Of a stretch of DNA of 64,000 nucleotides, positions 36,425 through 46,433 are shown in pieces. The position numbers and the translations under genes are program-made. The stretch comes from Mesotaenium endlicherianum (taxonomy: Eukaryota; Streptophyta; Zygnematophyceae; Zygnematales; Mesotaeniaceae). Each line of letters starts with the position of its first letter. Positions within the stretch are counted from its first letter, which is position 1. The stretch lies in assembly GCA_009602735.1 (NCBI GenBank), contig WELA01005894.1, positions 124,001 through 188,000 of the forward strand, written 5' to 3'. The notes under the pieces are model-generated. The model did not search any database and was not told where the DNA came from. It worked only from the letters and a program-made list of their open reading frames with translations.

Positions 36425-39400
36425 TTATTCAAATTTCAGATCCAGACCCAAACCTCTCAGTTCATGAACCAATACGTTGAATGATTCTGGAACACCGGCA
36501 CGTGGAATGTTTTCACCTTTCACGATGGCTTCGTAGGTCTTGGCCCTTCCAATGATATCATCTGATTTCAGTGTCAGCAATTCCTGCAGGATGTTGGATG
36601 CACCATAAGCTTCCAGTGCCCATACCTCCATCTCACCGAAACGCTGTCCGCCGAACTGCGCCTTACCACCCAACGGCTGTTGTGTGATCAAGCTGTATGG
36701 TCCGATTGAACGGGCGTGCATCTTATCATCTACCATGTGGTGCAGTTTGATCATATAGATCACACCCACAGTGGCTTTCTGGTGGAAACGCTCTCCGGTC
36801 TCACCATCGTACAGGTAAGTGTGTCCGTTCCTGGGTATACTTGCTTGTTTGCAGTATTCTTCGATTTCATCTGTAGAAGCGCCATCGAAGATCGGCGTAG
36901 CGAATTTCACGCCCAGGCGCTTGCCTGTCCAGCCCAGAATGGTTTCATAAATCTGTCCGAGGTTCATACGGGAAGGTACCCCCAGCGGGTTCAGTACAAT
37001 ATCCACCGGTGTACCGTCTTCCATGAACGGCATATCTTCTGCACGAACGATCTTGGCAACGATACCTTTGTTACCGTGACGGCCCGCCATCTTATCTCCC
37101 ACTTTCAGCTTACGCTTCACAGCCAGGTAAACTTTAGCCAGTTTCAATACACCTGCGGGTAATTCATCACCAATAGAGATGTTGAATTTCTCACGCTTGT
37201 AACGTCCGAGTTCTTCGTTGAAACGGATGCTGTAGTTGTGCAACAGTGTATTGATCTGGTCGTCTGTTTTAGCGTCACCAGTCCAGCCCAGCGGATTCAC
37301 GTTCTGGTAGTCGATGGCTGCCAGGTTCTTTTGGTTGAACTTAGCGCCTTTACCAATGAGCATTTCGCCGAAATTGTTGCTCACGCCTGTAGAAGCTTTG
37401 TCTTTCAACAGGGTTTGTAATTTATCGAGCAGCAATTCTTTGATGCTCTCTTCGTTCTGCTGGTGTACTTTTTCTACTTTCTCCAGTTGTGCTTTCTCAC
37501 GGATCTTGCCATTCTTGTCTTTCTTCGCACGCTGGAACAGCTTTTTATCGATCACCACACCTTCGGTACCGTTCGGCGCTTTCAGTGAAGCATCTTTGGC
37601 ATCACCTGCTTTATCACCAAAGATGGCGCGCAGCAGTTTTTCTTCCGGTGTAGGATCTGATTCTCCTTTAGGGGTGATCTTACCAATGAGGATATCGCCT
37701 TCTTTGATAGTAGCGCCGATACGGATGATACCATTTTCGTCGAGGTCTTTGGTAGCTTCTTCCGAAACGTTCGGGATATCGGGTGTGAGCTCTTCTTCAC
37801 CCAGTTTGGTATCGCGTACTTCCAGTTCATATTCTTCAATATGTACAGAAGTAAACAGGTCTTCACGCACTACTTTCTCACTGATCACGATGGCATCCTC
37901 GAAGTTGTAACCCTTCCAGGGCATGAATGCCACTTGCAGGTTACGACCCAGTGCGAGTTCTCCGTCTTTGGTTGCATAACCTTCGGTAAGGAAATCACCT
38001 TTCTTCACTTTCTGTCCTTTCCTCACAGCCGGGCGCAGGTTGATACAGGTAGCCTGGTTGGTTTTGATGAACTTGGTGAGCTTGTACACCTGCAGGTCAT
38101 CATTGAAGCTGATCAGGCGGTCCATATCGTTCCTGTCGTAACGAACATGGATCTCGTTGGCGTCTACAAATTCAACCACACCATTACCTTCTGCGTGTAT
38201 CTGGATACGTGCATCGCGGGCAGCTTTGCCTTCCAGTCCGGTACCTACGATCGGCGCCTCGGGGCGGATCAGCGGTACAGCCTGGCGTTGCATGTTCGAT
38301 CCCATCAGCGCACGGTTGGCGTCATCGTGCTCGAGGAAGGGGATCAGCGAAGCGCTCAAACCAACGATCTGGTTGGGCGCTACGTCCATATATTCTACTT
38401 CTTCTTTGTCCAATATGGGGAAATCACCAGTCTGGCGGGAAACCACTTTATCTTCCACGAACTGTCCTTTTTCATTCAAAGGAGAGTTACTCTGGGCGAT
38501 CTTGGCGGTATCTTCTTCTTCAGCGCTCAGGAAAGTGAGTTCTTTCATGTTCACTTTACCGTTGTCTACCTTGCGATACGGCGTTTCAATGAAGCCCATA
38601 TCGTTGATGGCAGCGTGTACGCACAGTGTAGAGATCAGACCGATGTTCGGTCCTTCCGGTGTTTCAATGGTACACAGACGGCCATAGTGTGAATAGTGTA
38701 CGTCACGCACCTCGAAGCCGGCACGCTCACGACTCAAACCTCCTGGTCCGAGTGCAGAAATACGACGCTTGTGCGTGATCTCCGACAGCGGGTTGGTTTG
38801 GTCGAGGAACTGTGACAACTGTGAGGTTCCGAAGAATGAGTTGATCACGGATGACAGTGTTCTCGCGTTGATCAGGTCAACCGGTGTGAACACTTCATTA
38901 TCGCGAACGTTCATCCTTTCACGGATGGTACGGGCCATACGGGCCAGGCCTACGCCGAATTGTGCATAGAGCTGCTCTCCTACGGTACGTACGCGACGGT
39001 TGCTCAGGTGATCGATGTCATCGATCTCGGCCTTGCCATTGGTGAGGCGTACGAGGTATTTGATGATCTCGATGATGTCCTGCTTGGTGAGTACTTTTTT
39101 CTCCAGCGGATAATCGAGGTTCAGTTTGCGGTTGATCTTGTAACGGCCAACTTCACCCAGGTCATAACGCTTGTCGGAGAAGAATAATTTATCGATGATA
39201 CCACGGGCAGTTTCATTATCCGGCGCATCAGCACCACGCAGTTGGCGGTAGATATGCTGAACCGCTTCGAGTTCACTGTTCGAAGTATCTTTATTCAGTG
39301 TATTATAGATGATCGCATAATCACCACCCACGTCTTCTTTCTGGATGAATACGCTCTTCACTTCCATTTCGATGATGGTATTGATACCTTCTTCGTCCAG

Positions 39401-40228
39401 AACAGTGTCGCGCTCCATTACGATCTCGTTACGCTCGATGCTCACAACTTCACCGGTATCTTCATCCACGAAATCTTCCACCCATGTTCTCAAAACGCGG
39501 GCAGCCAGTTTCTTACCTATGTGGTGTGACAGCGTTTTCTTGTCAGCCTTCACTTCATCGGCCATGCCGAAGAGTTCCAGGATGTCTTTATCGGTTTCGA
39601 AACCGATAGAACGCAGCAAAGTGGTTACGGGGAATTTTTTCTTACGGTCGATATACGCGTACATCACGTTGTTGATGTCTGTAGCGAATTCCATCCACGC
39701 GCCTTTGAAGGGGATCACGCGGGCAGAATATATCTTGGTTCCGTTGGGGTGAACGGACTGGCCGAAGAATACACCGGGTGAGCGGTGCAATTGTGATACC
39801 ACTACACGCTCTGCTCCGTTAATTACGAAAGTGCCACGGGGCGTCATGTAGGGGATATTACCCAGGAACACATCCTGAACGATGGTCTGGAAATCTACGT
39901 GTTCTTCATCATTACAACTCAGGCGCAGTTTCGCTTTCAGGGGAACTGCGTAAGTGAGTCCGCGCTCCATACACTCATCAATGGTGTAACGCGGCGGATC
40001 GATGAAGTAATCCAGGAACTCCAGCACGAAAATGTTGCGTGTATCGGTAATAGGAAAGTTTTCCTTGAACACACGGAACAGCCCTTCCACATTACGTTTG
40101 TCGGGCGTTGTTTCTAACTGGAAAAATTCTCTGAATGATTCTAACTGAATGTCGAGCAGGTCAGGAGCCTCAGCCAAATGTTTAGTTTTTCCGAAGCCGA
40201 CCCTGTTGTTCAATGTTGTAGTAGACAT
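36425..40228 (-). CDS. rpoB: DNA-directed RNA polymerase subunit beta
   Basis: 1267 residues. Typical core segments include [34 protein letters not shown] (the rifampicin-binding region), GLISTL, and the C-terminal [12 protein letters not shown] and [24 protein letters not shown]. It is preceded by a 290-nt spacer containing a terminator-like attenuator and a perfect -7 box, so rpoBC is partly uncoupled from rplJL. Confidence 0.99.
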   Translation of the reverse strand: MSTTTLNNRVGFGKTKHLAEAPDLLDIQLESFREFFQLETTPDKRNVEGLFRVFKENFPITDTRNIFVLEFLDYFIDPPRYTIDECMERGLTYAVPLKAKLRLSCNDEEHVDFQTIVQDVFLGNIPYMTPRGTFVINGAERVVVSQLHRSPGVFFGQSVHPNGTKIYSARVIPFKGAWMEFATDINNVMYAYIDRKKKFPVTTLLRSIGFETDKDILELFGMADEVKADKKTLSHHIGKKLAARVLRTWVEDFVDEDTGEVVSIERNEIVMERDTVLDEEGINTIIEMEVKSVFIQKEDVGGDYAIIYNTLNKDTSNSELEAVQHIYRQLRGADAPDNETARGIIDKLFFSDKRYDLGEVGRYKINRKLNLDYPLEKKVLTKQDIIEIIKYLVRLTNGKAEIDDIDHLSNRRVRTVGEQLYAQFGVGLARMARTIRERMNVRDNEVFTPVDLINARTLSSVINSFFGTSQLSQFLDQTNPLSEITHKRRISALGPGGLSRERAGFEVRDVHYSHYGRLCTIETPEGPNIGLISTLCVHAAINDMGFIETPYRKVDNGKVNMKELTFLSAEEEDTAKIAQSNSPLNEKGQFVEDKVVSRQTGDFPILDKEEVEYMDVAPNQIVGLSASLIPFLEHDDANRALMGSNMQRQAVPLIRPEAPIVGTGLEGKAARDARIQIHAEGNGVVEFVDANEIHVRYDRNDMDRLISFNDDLQVYKLTKFIKTNQATCINLRPAVRKGQKVKKGDFLTEGYATKDGELALGRNLQVAFMPWKGYNFEDAIVISEKVVREDLFTSVHIEEYELEVRDTKLGEEELTPDIPNVSEEATKDLDENGIIRIGATIKEGDILIGKITPKGESDPTPEEKLLRAIFGDKAGDAKDASLKAPNGTEGVVIDKKLFQRAKKDKNGKIREKAQLEKVEKVHQQNEESIKELLLDKLQTLLKDKASTGVSNNFGEMLIGKGAKFNQKNLAAIDYQNVNPLGWTGDAKTDDQINTLLHNYSIRFNEELGRYKREKFNISIGDELPAGVLKLAKVYLAVKRKLKVGDKMAGRHGNKGIVAKIVRAEDMPFMEDGTPVDIVLNPLGVPSRMNLGQIYETILGWTGKRLGVKFATPIFDGASTDEIEEYCKQASIPRNGHTYLYDGETGERFHQKATVGVIYMIKLHHMVDDKMHARSIGPYSLITQQPLGGKAQFGGQRFGEMEVWALEAYGASNILQELLTLKSDDIIGRAKTYEAIVKGENIPRAGVPESFNVLVHELRGLGLDLKFE

Positions 40229-40362
40229 ATATGTGTAAAACCGGTTTTATGCGAAAAAAATCTGTAAGAACCGAAATGCCCTTAGCGTACAATCGGCGCA
40301 TCCACCATTCAAACGTCAATGATAAAGATGTCCACCCGCTAATTTTCCCAAAATAAGGATGG

Positions 40363-40370
40363 CAAAAGTA
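40363..40370 (-). promoter_or_regulatory. -7 promoter box upstream of rpoB
   Basis: TACTTTTG on the minus strand, exact TAnnTTTG, about 135 nt before rpoB and after the rplL terminator. Confidence 0.5.
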
Positions 40371-40455
40371 ATGATAATTCGGGATTCGAAAAAACAAATT
40401 TTAGACCAAAACAGGTATAGAGGCAAAGAAAAATTAAAATCCTGCCGAAATGGCG

Positions 40456-40494
40456 CAAAAAAGGCCGTCCCAGTATTACACCGGGACGGCCTTT
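40456..40494 (-). terminator. Terminator/attenuator between rplL and rpoB
   Basis: Perfect 12-bp arms AAAGGCCGTCCC and complement with an 11-base loop and a T-tract on the minus strand, 24 nt after rplL. Analogous in position to the partial terminator known in Escherichia coli. Confidence 0.85.
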
Positions 40495-40517
40495 AGATTA
40501 TGTCTGAGACAGTAAGC

Positions 40518-40892
40518 TTACTTGATTTCTACTTCAGCTCCTGCGTCTTTCAGCTTAGCAGCCAGTTCATCGGCTTCAGCTTTAGAAACGCCTTCTTTGA
40601 TAGGCTTGGGAGCGCCGTCAACCAGGTCTTTTGCTTCTTTCAGTCCAAGGCCGGTCAGTTCTTTAACAATCTTCACCACGCCCAGTTTGCTTGCACCACC
40701 GCTAACGAGGATCACATCGAAAGATGTTTTCTCTTCAACAGCAGCAGCTCCGCCACCGTCGCCACCAGCTACTACTACTGCAGCTGCAGCGGGTTCGATA
40801 CCGTAATCAGCTTTCAGTACATCTGCCAGTTCCTGAACTTCTTTTACTGTCAAGCCTACTAATGTTTCGGCTAATGATTTAACGTCTGCCAT
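40518..40892 (-). CDS. rplL: 50S ribosomal protein L7/L12
   Basis: 124 residues. N-terminal dimerisation helices ([26 protein letters not shown]), an Ala/Gly hinge (about 35-52) and the C-terminal factor-binding domain ([35 protein letters not shown]). It forms the stalk with L10, encoded 90 nt upstream. Confidence 0.98.
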   Translation of the reverse strand: MADVKSLAETLVGLTVKEVQELADVLKADYGIEPAAAAVVVAGGDGGGAAAVEEKTSFDVILVSGGASKLGVVKIVKELTGLGLKEAKDLVDGAPKPIKEGVSKAEADELAAKLKDAGAEVEIK

Positions 40893-40982
40893 GTGTTTAA
40901 ATTTTTTCCGCCTTCAAGGTCTTTTGAACTCCGGCGGAGGGTTTAAAAAAATTTGTTTTATTTAATGCTAATACATCCAAAA

Positions 40983-41498
40983 TTATTCTGCAGTCGCAGT
41001 TCCCGCCTGCTTCTCGTGGTGGTGCAACAACGCAGCCAGTACACGCTTGGCAGGAGATTGCAGCAATCCGATCACTTCGCCGATCAGTTCGTTCTTCGTC
41101 TTGATCTGGGTCAGTGTTTTCAGGTTGTTGTCGCCGGTGTATACATCACCATTGATGAATGCAGCTTTCAATACCGGTTTTTCACCGTTGCTCGCCTTGC
41201 GAAATGAGCTGATGATCAAAGCGGGTTCCTTGGGGTTCTCAGAGAACATCAGGGCGGTTACATTGTTCAATGCGGGATAAACGCTTGCGTATTTCTCAGC
41301 ATCCAATGATTCCAGCGCTTTGCGGATAAGGGTATTCTTGGCCACTTTCATCTCCACCTGCTTGTCGAAGCAAGTGCGACGCAGTGCAGATACCTGTTCT
41401 ACGCTCAACGATTCTGTATCGGTGATGTAGAAGTTATTATATTGGGAGAACTTGCCTTTCAGCAGTTCTATCACCTCGTTTTTTTGATCTTTAGTCAT
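40983..41498 (-). CDS. rplJ: 50S ribosomal protein L10
   Basis: 171 residues, stalk base that carries L7/L12 dimers through its C-terminal helix. Start MTKDQKNEVIELLKGKFSQY and the KVAKNTLIRKAL motif are typical. Only 66 nt separate it from rplA. Confidence 0.98.
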   Translation of the reverse strand: MTKDQKNEVIELLKGKFSQYNNFYITDTESLSVEQVSALRRTCFDKQVEMKVAKNTLIRKALESLDAEKYASVYPALNNVTALMFSENPKEPALIISSFRKASNGEKPVLKAAFINGDVYTGDNNLKTLTQIKTKNELIGEVIGLLQSPAKRVLAALLHHHEKQAGTATAE

Positions 41499-41564
41499 AA
41501 CTGATCTGTTTTATAAACCCGGGTCATTTCCCATCCCGCCTGCGCGGAATAAGATCACCAGGAA

Positions 41565-42257
41565 TTAGTTCATTAATGATTTAGTGTCCAATGCGATACC
41601 CGGACTCATCGAACTGGCCATGCTTACGCCTTTGAGATAGATACCTTTGGCAGAAGAAGGTTTCAGTTTGATGATGGCGTTGATCAGCTCAGCGCTGTTC
41701 TCGGCGATCTTGTCAGACGTGAAAGATACACGGCCGATAGAAGCGTGTACGATACCCGCTTTGTCTACCTTGAACGCGATCTTACCGCCTTTTACCTCGT
41801 TCACAGCTGCTGCCACGTCATTGGTAACAGTACCTGTTTTGGGGTTGGGCATCAGGTTACGGGGACCGAGTACTTTACCCAGCTTACCGATCTTGGGCAT
41901 TACAGAAGGTGTAGCGATGATCACGTCCACATCTACCCATCCGCCTTCGATCTTGCTGATGAATTCATCCAGCCCTACAAAGTCAGCGCCGGCTTCTTTA
42001 GCAGCCGCTTCTTTATCGGGCGTGCAAAGCACCAGTACTTTTTTGGTTTTACCGGTACCATGAGGTAATGATACGGTACCACGTACCTGCTGGTCTGCTT
42101 TTTTGGGGTCAACGCCCAAACGGATATGCAGGTCAACAGAACTATCGAATTTTGTACAATTGATTTCTTTTACCAGGGTAGAAGCTTCCTTCAGGGAATA
42201 AGCTTTGTTTTTATCCACCTTAGTAACTGCTACTTTTCTTTTTTTGCTAAGTGCCAT
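41565..42257 (-). CDS. rplA: 50S ribosomal protein L1
   Basis: 230 residues. Motifs [34 protein letters not shown] and [14 protein letters not shown] are signature. L1 is the translational repressor of rplKA in other bacteria. Follows rplK by 26 nt. Confidence 0.98.
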   Translation of the reverse strand: MALSKKRKVAVTKVDKNKAYSLKEASTLVKEINCTKFDSSVDLHIRLGVDPKKADQQVRGTVSLPHGTGKTKKVLVLCTPDKEAAAKEAGADFVGLDEFISKIEGGWVDVDVIIATPSVMPKIGKLGKVLGPRNLMPNPKTGTVTNDVAAAVNEVKGGKIAFKVDKAGIVHASIGRVSFTSDKIAENSAELINAIIKLKPSSAKGIYLKGVSMASSMSPGIALDTKSLMN

Positions 42258-42283
42258 TTTCTAAAAGTTTAAAGGTGAATAAA

Positions 42284-42727
42284 TTAGTTTTCCCAGGGGG
42301 CTTTACCATCAACGGTGATACCCATACTGCGTGCAGTACCGGCTACCATGCTCATGGCGCTGTTTAAAGTAAATGCGTTCAGGTCGGACATTTTATCCTT
42401 GGCAATGGCTTCTACCTGTGCCCAGGTTACTTTACCTACTTTTTCGCGGTTGCTTTCTTTAGAACCTTTCTGGATTTTTGCGGCTTCCATCAACTGTACA
42501 GCAGCGGGGGCTGTTTTGATGATGAAGTCGAAAGACTTGTCAGAATAAACGGTGATCAAAACAGGAACTACTTTTCCCATTTTGTCCTGGGTCCTGGCAT
42601 TAAACTGCTTACAGAACTCCATAATGTTAACACCCTTCGAACCAAGGGCGGGGCCTACGGGAGGCGCGGGATTGGCTTGGCCACCTTTCACCTGCAGCTT
42701 CACAAAGCCTGAGATTTCTTTTGCCAT
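42284..42727 (-). CDS. rplK: 50S ribosomal protein L11
   Basis: 147 residues, GTPase-associated centre protein. [34 protein letters not shown] is the conserved N-terminal domain and [30 protein letters not shown] the rRNA-binding C-terminus. It has its own promoter because an opposing gene separates it from nusG. Confidence 0.98.
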   Translation of the reverse strand: MAKEISGFVKLQVKGGQANPAPPVGPALGSKGVNIMEFCKQFNARTQDKMGKVVPVLITVYSDKSFDFIIKTAPAAVQLMEAAKIQKGSKESNREKVGKVTWAQVEAIAKDKMSDLNAFTLNSAMSMVAGTARSMGITVDGKAPWEN

Positions 42728-42814
42728 TTTCTTTGATTTAATTGGTTATAACGTCCCGGCTTTTACCGGAACTCCCAAAGTCAATCATTCTTTCAAAAAG
42801 AACTTTTGGGGCGG

Positions 42815-42822
42815 CAAAGGTA
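42815..42822 (-). promoter_or_regulatory. -7 promoter box of rplK
   Basis: TACCTTTG on the minus strand, exact consensus, with a TTTG about 17 nt upstream as possible -33; about 88 nt before rplK. Confidence 0.6.
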
Positions 42823-42856
42823 GGTAAAATATCAGAAAACAAAGCATTTTTCATGA

Positions 42857-42864
42857 TATATTTG
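42857..42864 (+). promoter_or_regulatory. -7 promoter box of the YqgE gene
   Basis: TATATTTG, exact consensus, 5 nt before the ATG at 42870; suggests a leaderless mRNA. Confidence 0.6.
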
Positions 42865-42869
42865 GCCGT

Positions 42870-43358
42870 ATGACAACATTTTGCGGTTCCCTCCTGGCCA
42901 GCAGCACGGCTTTGACCGACCCTCATTTCAGCAATACCCTGGTTTTCATTGCCGAACACAATAACAAAGGCGCCATGGGTTTTGTGATCAACCGGGTATT
43001 CCCCAGGTGGTTTAATGAGCTGGAAGCTTACCGGCACATGCCGGCCCTGACCTTATACGCCGGCGGACCGGTTGACCAGGAGCACCTGTTCTTCCTGCAC
43101 CGCCGTCCCGATATGATCCCTGGCGGTCAAGCGGTGGCCCAGGGCATTTGCCTCGGCGGCGATTTTGGGCAGGCCCTCCGGTATTTATCGGCCGGGATTG
43201 TGGTCCCCACCGATCTGCTTTTATTCATCGGCTATGCAGGATGGGATGGTGGCGACCTGGAAGCGGAGTTGTCGGAAGGCAGTTGGGAGATCAGGAACCC
43301 TACCCTTAGCTGGGATGAGCTGCAAGCACTGGCGCAGAGTTCCGGTCGTTTCCAGTAA
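42870..43358 (+). CDS. YqgE/AlgH family protein (DUF179)
   Basis: 162 residues. The N-terminus contains the family pattern GSLLASSTALTDPHFSNTLVFIAEHNNKGAMGFVINR, and the C-terminus FIGYAGWDGGDLEAEL. Biochemical role unknown; annotated as a putative transcriptional regulator in pseudomonads. It is oriented against the ribosomal genes and lies exactly between nusG and rplK, breaking the usual contiguity. Confidence 0.92.
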   Translation: MTTFCGSLLASSTALTDPHFSNTLVFIAEHNNKGAMGFVINRVFPRWFNELEAYRHMPALTLYAGGPVDQEHLFFLHRRPDMIPGGQAVAQGICLGGDFGQALRYLSAGIVVPTDLLLFIGYAGWDGGDLEAELSEGSWEIRNPTLSWDELQALAQSSGRFQ

Positions 43359-43360
43359 TA

Positions 43361-43388
43361 AAAAAGGCTGTCCGGCAGGACAACCTTT
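43361..43388. terminator. Bidirectional terminator between YqgE and nusG genes
   Basis: AAAGGCTGTCC / GGACAACCTTT imperfect stem flanked by A-run on the left and T-run on the right, between convergent genes. Confidence 0.65.
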
Positions 43389-43412
43389 CGAATATGATAA
43401 GCCAACCGCTGC

Positions 43413-44015
43413 TTAACTCAGTTTCTCTACCTGCATGTAGTTGAGTTCTACAGGGGTAGAACGGCCGAAGATCTTCACGGTCACTTTCAGTTTCTTCTTC
43501 TCGTCGTTCACTTCTTCGATCACGCCGTTGAAGTCGTTGAAAGGCCCTTCGATGATCTTGATGGTCTCTCCCACGATGAACGGCTCGCTGAGCATTACGC
43601 CCTGGTCGTTCATTTCGTCTACCTTACCCAGCATCTTGTTCACTTCGCTCTTGCGCAGGGAGATGATATTGCCTTTGGATCCTTTTCCGTCGGTGAGAAA
43701 ATGCATCACGTTGCTGATGTTGCTGATATGTTGTACCATATCATCGTTCAGCTTACCATCCAGCACTTCCATCATCACATATCCCGGGAAATAGTTTTTT
43801 TCGCGCATTACTTTTTTACCGTTCTGCACTTTATATACTTTTTCCATAGGAAGGAATACCTGCTTGATGATCTCCTGCCATCCGCTGCGAATGATGTCCT
43901 TATCCAGGTATTCTTTTACTTTCCGCTCCTTACCGCTTACCACGCGCAATACATACCATTTGGTTTCCTGCTGCGGTGTAGCTGTAGTGGGGGTGGTATT
44001 TACAGATGCTTCCAT
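43413..44015 (-). CDS. nusG: Transcription termination/antitermination factor NusG
   Basis: 200 residues. An NGN domain (WYVLRVVSGKERKVKEYLDKDI; NYFPGYVMMEV) and a C-terminal KOW domain (FIVGETIKIIEGPFNDFNGVIEEV) are both present. It couples RNA polymerase to ribosomes. Follows secE by 6 nt. Confidence 0.97.
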   Translation of the reverse strand: MEASVNTTPTTATPQQETKWYVLRVVSGKERKVKEYLDKDIIRSGWQEIIKQVFLPMEKVYKVQNGKKVMREKNYFPGYVMMEVLDGKLNDDMVQHISNISNVMHFLTDGKGSKGNIISLRKSEVNKMLGKVDEMNDQGVMLSEPFIVGETIKIIEGPFNDFNGVIEEVNDEKKKLKVTVKIFGRSTPVELNYMQVEKLS

Positions 44016-44021
44016 CTTTTC

Positions 44022-44216
44022 TTACTTAAACAATGAATAAATCAGTTTCAGCACCTGGTTGCTGGCAAAATCCATCGCCCATACCATGGCGGTAATGATG
44101 ATGGTAGCTACCAGCACAATCACTGTGCTCTGCTGCAACTGCAACCAGGTTGGCCAGGTTACTTTTTCCATCAGTTCCTGGTAGCTCTCTTTGAAATATG
44201 TCGTGATCTTATTCAT
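44022..44216 (-). CDS. secE: Preprotein translocase subunit SecE
   Basis: 64 residues, one transmembrane helix (STVIVLVATIIITAMVWAMDF) after the conserved amphipathic segment ELMEKVTWPTWLQLQQ. The ATG at 44216 is chosen; an in-frame start 23 codons upstream would translate octamer repeat DNA. Confidence 0.95.
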   Translation of the reverse strand: MNKITTYFKESYQELMEKVTWPTWLQLQQSTVIVLVATIIITAMVWAMDFASNQVLKLIYSLFK

Positions 44217-44223
44217 CAGATTA

Positions 44224-44258
44224 ATTTGGCAATTTGGCAATTCGACAATTTGACAATT
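44224..44258 (-). repeat. Octamer tract, left member of an inverted pair
   Basis: Reading the minus strand, four units ATTGTCAA, ATTGTCGA, ATTGCCAA, ATTGCCAA. It is inverted relative to the tract at 44316. Confidence 0.7.
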
Positions 44259-44315
44259 AGATAACAGGTCGTTGTTTTCGACCATAGCAGGGTAACCGGG
44301 TTATACCCGTCTCCC

Positions 44316-44350
44316 ATTGTCGAATTATCAAATTGTCGAATTGTCAAATT
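44316..44350 (+). repeat. Octamer tract, right member of an inverted pair
   Basis: Four plus-strand units ATTGTCGA, ATTATCAA, ATTGTCGA, ATTGTCAA. It can pair with the tract at 44224 to form a long stem around a loop of about 57 nt between tRNA-Trp and secE. Confidence 0.7.
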
Positions 44351-44357
44351 TTCTCCG

Positions 44358-44429
44358 CACGGGCACTAGGATTCGAACCCAGATCAAAGGTTTTGGAGAC
44401 CTCTATACTAACCGTTGTACTATGCCCGT
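44358..44429 (-). tRNA. tRNA-Trp (CCA)
   Basis: Cloverleaf with acceptor ACGGGCA/TGCCCGT, anticodon loop CTCCAAA (anticodon CCA) and TTCGAAT T-loop. It lies between tuf and secE. Confidence 0.95.
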
Positions 44430-44435
44430 AGAAAG

Positions 44436-44472
44436 CTAAAAGCTATTCCGGGGGTTCCGAAACAGCTTTTAG
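44436..44472. other. Inverted repeat between tuf and tRNA-Trp
   Basis: CTAAAAGCT (44436-44444) and AGCTTTTAG (44464-44472) form a nine-bp stem. It could be a terminator or a processing site separating tuf mRNA from tRNA-Trp; the T-tract is weak. Confidence 0.45.
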
Positions 44473-44539
44473 TTTATTATGTCAGCAAATGTACCAAAAA
44501 TTTCCATTTGCCATGAAGCTAAAAGCCGGTGGGCTTAGC

Positions 44540-45727
44540 TTATTTAACGATTTCAGTAACCTGACCGGCACCTACTGTACGTCCACCTTCGCGGATAGCG
44601 AATTTCAGACCTTTCTCCATCGCGATGGGCTGGATCAGTTTTACAGAGAGGTTGATGTTATCGCCAGGCATTACCATTTCTGTTCCTTCAGGCAGGGTAA
44701 CTTCACCAGTTACGTCTGTAGTACGGAAATAGAACTGGGGACGGTATTTGTTGAAGAACGGAGTGTGACGTCCACCTTCTTCCTTGCTCAGTACGTATAC
44801 TTCTCCTTTGAAATCTGTGTGAGGAGTGATAGAACCGGGCTTACAGATTACCATACCGCGACGGATATCTTTTTTCTCAATACCGCGGAGCAGCAGACCT
44901 GCGTTATCACCAGCCTGACCTTCATCCAACAGTTTTTTGAACATTTCGACACCAGTTACAGTAGAGCTCTGCGCAGCTTCCTGCAGACCTACGATCTCAA
45001 CAGCTTCACCTACTTTGATGATACCGCGCTCGATACGGCCGGTAGCAACTGTACCACGACCTGTAATAGAGAACACGTCTTCTACTGACATCAGGAACGG
45101 CATATCAACCGGACGGGGAGGCAGCGGGATGTAAGTATCTACAGCTTCCATCAGTTCATCGATGCATTTAACCCATTTTTCTTCACCAGCCAGGGCGCCT
45201 GTAGCAGAACCTTTGATGATGGGGGTATTGTCACCGTCGAAACCGTAAGAAGTCAGCAGTTCGCGGATCTCCATTTCAACCAGTTCCAGCAGTTCAGGAT
45301 CGTCTACCAGGTCAACTTTGTTCATGAATACCACGATACGGGGTACACCTACCTGGCGGGCCAGCAGGATGTGCTCCTTAGTCTGGGGCATCGGACCATC
45401 GGTAGAAGCTACTACCAGGATAGCACCGTCCATCTGGGCAGCACCGGTGATCATATTCTTCACATAGTCAGCGTGACCAGGACAGTCAACGTGCGCATAG
45501 TGACGGTTTGCAGTTTGATATTCTACGTGTGCAGTGTTGATGGTGATACCACGCTCTTTTTCTTCAGGAGCGCCGTCGATCTCATCATATTTCTTAGCCT
45601 GCGCCAGACCTTTCTTAGATAAGATGTCCGTAATGGCAGCAGTCAAAGTGGTCTTACCATGGTCAACGTGACCAATTGTACCAACGTTTACGTGAGGTTT
45701 TTCCCTCTTAAAGGTCTCTTTAGACAT
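44540..45727 (-). CDS. tuf: Elongation factor Tu
   Basis: 395 residues. GTPase motifs GHVDHGKT (19-26), [24 protein letters not shown] are intact, followed by domains II and III ([29 protein letters not shown]). It delivers aminoacyl-tRNA to the ribosome. Flanked by five tRNA genes in the order also found around Escherichia coli tufB. Confidence 0.99.
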   Translation of the reverse strand: MSKETFKREKPHVNVGTIGHVDHGKTTLTAAITDILSKKGLAQAKKYDEIDGAPEEKERGITINTAHVEYQTANRHYAHVDCPGHADYVKNMITGAAQMDGAILVVASTDGPMPQTKEHILLARQVGVPRIVVFMNKVDLVDDPELLELVEMEIRELLTSYGFDGDNTPIIKGSATGALAGEEKWVKCIDELMEAVDTYIPLPPRPVDMPFLMSVEDVFSITGRGTVATGRIERGIIKVGEAVEIVGLQEAAQSSTVTGVEMFKKLLDEGQAGDNAGLLLRGIEKKDIRRGMVICKPGSITPHTDFKGEVYVLSKEEGGRHTPFFNKYRPQFYFRTTDVTGEVTLPEGTEMVMPGDNINLSVKLIQPIAMEKGLKFAIREGGRTVGAGQVTEIVK

Positions 45728-45792
45728 TTTTATCGATTTTAGTTGTATTTTAAAAATTTATACCAAACTACTTTTCCTCTTTCACAAATCCG

Positions 45793-45828
45793 AGCCGTTA
45801 GTGAGAATCGAACTCACGACCTCTTCCC

Positions 45829-45859
<31 letters not shown>

Positions 45860-45864
45860 ACGGC
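45793..45864 (-). tRNA. tRNA-Thr (GGT)
   Basis: Acceptor GCCGTTG/TAACGGC, anticodon stem CTTCC/GGAAG around loop TTGGTAG, anticodon GGT. Directly upstream of tuf. Confidence 0.95.
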
Positions 45865-45876
45865 TTTTTAGCGTTG

Positions 45877-45949
45877 AGCGGAAGACGAGGATCGAACCCG
45901 CAACCTATAGCTTGGAAGGCTATCGCTCTACCAATTGAGCTACTTCCGC
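45877..45949 (-). tRNA. tRNA-Gly (TCC)
   Basis: Acceptor GCGGAAG/CTTCCGC, anticodon loop CTTCCAA, anticodon TCC. Confidence 0.95.
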
Positions 45950-45953
45950 ATAT

Positions 45954-45989
45954 CAATTTGACAATTCGTCAATTTGGCAATTCGACAAT
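45954..45989 (-). repeat. Octamer tract, left member of a second inverted pair
   Basis: On the minus strand ATTGTCGA, ATTGCCAA, ATTGACGA, ATTGTCAA. It lies between tRNA-Gly and tRNA-Tyr and is inverted relative to the tract at 46046. Confidence 0.7.
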
Positions 45990-46045
45990 GCCAGTGATTC
46001 ACAAATTCTCACTATTAATAAGAACATCATAAAAGAGAAAGAAAC

Positions 46046-46080
46046 ATTGTCGAATTACCGAATTGTCTCATTCTCTCATT
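46046..46080 (+). repeat. Octamer tract, right member of a second inverted pair
   Basis: ATTGTCGA, ATTACCGA, ATTGTCTC, ATTCTCTC: same 8-bp period, decaying to the right. Confidence 0.6.
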
Positions 46081-46087
46081 TTTTCCG

Positions 46088-46170
46088 TGGGCAGGAGTGG
46101 ATTCGAACCACTGAAGTCGAAAGACAGCGGATTTACAGTCCGCCCCATTTGGCCGCTCTGGAACCTGCCC
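46088..46170 (-). tRNA. tRNA-Tyr (GTA)
   Basis: Class II tRNA of 83 nt with long variable arm, acceptor GGGCAGG/CCTGCCC, anticodon loop CTGTAAA, anticodon GTA. Confidence 0.95.
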
Positions 46171-46183
46171 TTGATTTATTTAG

Positions 46184-46256
46184 AGCCGAAGATGGGACTC
46201 GAACCCGCGACCTACTGATTACAAATCAGTTGCTCTACCAACTGAGCTACTTCGGC
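46184..46256 (-). tRNA. tRNA-Thr (TGT)
   Basis: Acceptor GCCGAAG/CTTCGGC, anticodon stem ACTGA/TCAGT around TTTGTAA, anticodon TGT. First tRNA of the tuf transcript. Confidence 0.95.
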
Positions 46257-46291
46257 AAAATGTAAAAGAACGCTCCTATTTTTTGGGATGG

Positions 46292-46299
46292 CAAAGGTA
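46292..46299 (-). promoter_or_regulatory. -7 promoter box of the tRNA-tuf-secE-nusG unit
   Basis: TACCTTTG on the minus strand with TTTG 18 nt upstream; 35 nt before tRNA-Thr. Confidence 0.65.
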
Positions 46300-46407
46300 A
46301 CGGAAAACTTCATTCAGCAAAATTTTGCCATGATTTTTTTCGGCTAGTTTTCAACAGTTTGCGCCGGCTCCGGAGAAAACGGTCCGGAAGCCCCGGCCGG
46401 GCCCAAT

Positions 46408-46433
46408 AAAAAAGGCCCCCGAAAGGGAGCCTT
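46408..46433 (-). terminator. Terminator of hpf
   Basis: Minus-strand stem AAGGCTCCC/GGGGGCCTT with TTTC loop and six Ts, 24 nt after the hpf stop. Confidence 0.8.

Noticed and set aside
40893-40982. L10 leader-type regulatory RNA before rplL or rplJ
   Set aside because: The spacers are short and I could not draw the conserved kink-turn structure.
44224-44350. Octamer tracts as a CRISPR array
   Set aside because: Units are 8 bp with no spacers and no cas genes.
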